Below, one piece after another: positions 61,987-64,000 of a DNA stretch of 64,000 nucleotides. Below the pieces are notes generated by a model. It searched no databases. It was not told where the DNA came from and saw nothing but the letters and a program-made list of their open reading frames with translations. The stretch covers positions 4,402,001-4,466,000 of the forward strand of contig NZ_CP150170.1 of assembly GCF_037963865.1 (NCBI RefSeq), read 5' to 3'. The stretch is from Paenibacillus sp. FSL R10-2734. Lineage in GTDB: Bacteria > Bacillota > Bacilli > Paenibacillales > Paenibacillaceae. Made by a program: the position numbers and the translations under genes. Every line of letters begins with the position of its first letter. Position 1 is the stretch's first letter.

Positions 61987-63438
61987 TTACCAATCGCAAG
62001 TTCGTTCTGGTAACGGATCCTGATCTTGAATCAATCGATGAGTAAGCATTTCCATGAGCTCTAGCTTTATTTCCTTATAGCTTGATTCGAAAAATTGATT
62101 GCATCGTTCTTCTGGATCGAGATGCAAATCATACAACTCGCCATATGCTTCTCCAGCAAATATGACTAATTTATATCGTTCGGTCCGCATGCACTTCGCT
62201 TGGATGCCCCGATCATGTGCATCATAGGCCGTAATGGCCGAAGTTCTGACCTGAGGTATTGATCCCATCATCACGTCGAGCTGTGAAATGCCCTGGACAC
62301 CGTATGGCTTCTTCTGCCCGATTGCACTCAGCAATGTTGGCACAATATCAACATGCTCCATCAAACCCTCTACCCTGATACCTCCACTCACATCGGGATC
62401 ACGAATGAGCATCGGGATGCGCGTTAATCCTTCATAGAGCCAGGGTCCTTTATATAAAAGTCCATGGTCACCGAGTAATTCCCCGTGATCGCTCGTAAAC
62501 ACAATCACCAGCTCATCATACATTCCCTTTTCTTTCCACACATCAACCATACGACCGATCTGTTCGTCGATGAATGTAATCATCGCATAATAATTCCGTG
62601 TTAATCGAATTAAATGCTCATCCTGATGCTGATGAGGCTCTGCTCCTCCAGGCCAATATCCTCGTTCCCCCTGACGAAGTAGATGCTCAGGCCGTAAAGC
62701 TAGCTCACCAGGCTGCATGCGAGGCAGCTCAATTTCTATATTGGCATATCGATCTGCATATTCACGAGGTGGATCAAACGGATGATGTGGGTCTACAAAG
62801 CTGGTCCAGAGAAACAGCGATTCCTCACCTTCGTGCGCACGAATCGCTTCAATGCTCTTCTCGGCGATCCAATACGTTTGATGCAGTTCCGCAGGCATAT
62901 CGCGTTCCCACACATCGCCTTGTGCATCCTCTCCGCGATAGCGATCGCGGATAAATCGCCCGTACACTTCCGGATCCTTCTCTTGCAGCCAATCATAATA
63001 TTCACCGATCATATTATCTTCTGATATATGGATCTCATCGAAGCCGTAATACGTACCGTCCGAAGCTCTGCCCCGATCGCGATAAGATACATCTTCTGCC
63101 GCCATGTTGAACCCTGGCTTACATTGAGGGCGGAAATGCATTTTACCTACACCAACTGTCCGATAACCTAATGGCTTCAAATGATCGCATAACGTCATTT
63201 CATCTTCCCGAAGCGAAACACCAATATTCCACGCGCCATGAACATGCGGGTATCGACCAGTGAAAATTGAAGCGCGAGATGGTGTACACACTGGGCTTGG
63301 ACAATACGCTTTGGAAAATACAATGCCTTGGGACGCAAGTTCATCGAGCGCAGGCGTTTGAACCTTCTCATTTTCATAGCCAATCGTATCAGCGCGCATT
63401 TGATCCGTTGTAATCAGCCAAATATGTTTCTTTTTCAT
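61987..63438 (-). CDS. Type I sulfatase (arylsulfatase family)
   Basis: ATG 63438 after GGAGGGG gives 483 residues with no signal peptide. The sulfatase signature CTPSRASIFTGRYPHVHG near 53 carries the CxPxR core whose Cys becomes formylglycine; a Cys-type site needs an anSME enzyme elsewhere. Other metal ligands are TTDQMRADTIG near 12 and VFTSDHGELLGDHGL near 295. It is the first gene of the operon with an SGNH hydrolase and an alpha-L-fucosidase, and should remove sulfate from an imported, fucose-containing glycan. A cre-like site and probable promoter lie just upstream. Confidence 0.92.
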   Translation of the reverse strand: MKKKHIWLITTDQMRADTIGYENEKVQTPALDELASQGIVFSKAYCPSPVCTPSRASIFTGRYPHVHGAWNIGVSLREDEMTLCDHLKPLGYRTVGVGKMHFRPQCKPGFNMAAEDVSYRDRGRASDGTYYGFDEIHISEDNMIGEYYDWLQEKDPEVYGRFIRDRYRGEDAQGDVWERDMPAELHQTYWIAEKSIEAIRAHEGEESLFLWTSFVDPHHPFDPPREYADRYANIEIELPRMQPGELALRPEHLLRQGERGYWPGGAEPHQHQDEHLIRLTRNYYAMITFIDEQIGRMVDVWKEKGMYDELVIVFTSDHGELLGDHGLLYKGPWLYEGLTRIPMLIRDPDVSGGIRVEGLMEHVDIVPTLLSAIGQKKPYGVQGISQLDVMMGSIPQVRTSAITAYDAHDRGIQAKCMRTERYKLVIFAGEAYGELYDLHLDPEERCNQFFESSYKEIKLELMEMLTHRLIQDQDPLPERTCDW

Positions 63439-63464
63439 CTTCTGTTTCCCCTCCACCAAAAGCT

Positions 63465-63480
63465 ATGTAGGCGTTTACAA
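63465..63480 (-). promoter_or_regulatory. cre-like site upstream of the sulfatase operon
   Basis: On the minus strand TTGTAAACGCCTACA (63465-63479) matches WTGNAANCGNWNNCW except for one position (C for W). It is about 30 bases upstream of the sulfatase start codon, suggesting CcpA-mediated catabolite repression. Confidence 0.65.
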
Positions 63481-63574
63481 AACAAATGAAACAATACCTT
63501 AATTACATCGTACCATAGCCGTTTTTGATCATCAGCGGTAATAATATTGGATTTGAGGTAATTTTATTCAAGAC

Positions 63575-63606
63575 AAAGATCCCCACCGCTTAAACGATTG
63601 GGATCA
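63575..63606 (-). terminator. Possible terminator of the histidine kinase gene
   Basis: The arms GATCCCA and TGGGGATC with a loop of about 15 bases are followed by TTTGTC on the minus strand. The short T run makes it uncertain. Confidence 0.4.
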
Positions 63607-64000
63607 GCTGCCGTTTGAGTTGGACTCATATGGCAAAATAATGATTGCAAATAGCTGTCCATCTTCATTATTGCGATAGCTGAGACCATACCGATTACCA
63701 TAATTTATTTTGACCCGCTCATTTACGTTCTGAATACCAAATCCGTCTGAATCCCGAAGCACTTGTACAGATCCCCTGAGATAATTATTTAACAGCTCGG
63801 CATCTGCTCCCGGACCATTATCAACCACCATCATTTGTATGGTTTCTTCAAATCGACGACCGATAATTTCAATCTTCCCATCTTTTTTCAGCTTGGATAT
63901 GCCATGCATAATGGCATTCTCTACAAGGGGCTGAATGATAAACTTAGGAACCTGCATATCCAATATACTAGGATCGATCTCATATGTTACAGCAAAGTGA
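63604..64000 (-). CDS. YesM-type sensor histidine kinase, C-terminal part (5' end outside window)
   Basis: The minus-strand frame is open to the window edge and gives 132 codons of the kinase end: HFAVTYEIDPSILDMQVPKF, the N-box QPLVENAIMHGISK, VVDNGPGADAELL and FGIQNVNERVKINYGN as the G2 box. This spacing is that of the LytS/YesM histidine kinase family, which in Paenibacillus controls carbohydrate uptake and catabolism through an AraC-type response regulator. The rest of the protein and its partner lie beyond the window. It probably controls the adjacent sulfatase-fucosidase operon. Confidence 0.88.
   Translation of the reverse strand, partial: HFAVTYEIDPSILDMQVPKFIIQPLVENAIMHGISKLKKDGKIEIIGRRFEETIQMMVVDNGPGADAELLNNYLRGSVQVLRDSDGFGIQNVNERVKINYGNRYGLSYRNNEDGQLFAIIILPYESNSNGS

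Overview
The window reads as chromosomal DNA from a low-to-mid GC, spore-forming Gram-positive bacterium of the Paenibacillus type. Supporting signs are strong GGAGG-type ribosome binding sites, many GTG/TTG starts, an SleB-type cell-wall hydrolase, an RNase J, CcpA (cre) sites, carbohydrate ABC importer genes without their own ATPase, a GH87-type alpha-1,3-glucanase, a YesM-type histidine kinase and DUF4179 sigma/anti-sigma pairs. I found no rRNA, tRNA, CRISPR array, transposase or prophage. The genus is an inference from gene content and style.

Layout. 1-6455: minus-strand operon of two sugar-type ABC permeases, an HlyD-like adaptor, a solute-binding lipoprotein and a large secreted protein that leaves the window. 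6588-8608: ECF sigma factor and DUF4179 anti-sigma factor. 8780-12613: DeoR regulator and a convergent sugar-catabolism operon (TIM-barrel isomerase, Gfo/Idh/MocA dehydrogenase, alpha/beta hydrolase), whose promoter carries three direct repeats. 12765-17669: an unusually long two-domain prenyl synthase, a saccharopine-dehydrogenase-like enzyme and a divergent LuxR regulator, possibly an isoprenoid locus. 17845-18842: a lipoprotein and a DUF1801 protein. 19039-22956: multi-modular alpha-1,3-glucanase under a perfect cre site. 23234-24476: TetR regulator with paired SMR efflux subunits and a clear operator. 24562-30449: GNAT, RNase J, phosphotransferase, ABC-F protein, small P-loop kinase. 30561-35298: OatA-like acyltransferase, second phosphotransferase, YdhK lipoprotein, SleB hydrolase. 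35355-41232: twin GNATs, zinc-type dehydrogenase with TetR regulator, DUF2935 protein, a CD3324-type gene with a 3' frameshift, and hemY. 41367-46435: FtsX-type ABC transporter with two-component system. 46605-55304: GNAT, PadR/DUF2812 pair, YqkB-like protein, paired DUF606 transporters, NUDIX, polysaccharide deacetylase, copper-amine-oxidase-N protein with AlaX, and a kinase. 55351-59038: nucleotidyltransferase, wreck of a second nucleotidyltransferase, a 72-residue orphan, and a second sigma/DUF4179 pair. 59150-64000: GNAT, then a sulfatase / SGNH hydrolase / alpha-L-fucosidase operon with a cre-like site, and a partial YesM-type kinase.

Functionally the window mixes polysaccharide use (glucanase, fucosidase-sulfatase operon, ABC importer, deacetylase), envelope-stress signalling (two sigma pairs, ABC/two-component module) and scattered drug-tolerance-like genes (SMR pair, ABC-F, kinases, nucleotidyltransferases, acetyltransferases). 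Most genes end in good intrinsic terminators, so transcription units are short and well separated. The least explained items are the two-domain prenyl synthase locus, the ABC importer operon containing an HlyD adaptor, and a degenerate repeat of about 51-61 bp at 9640-9830.
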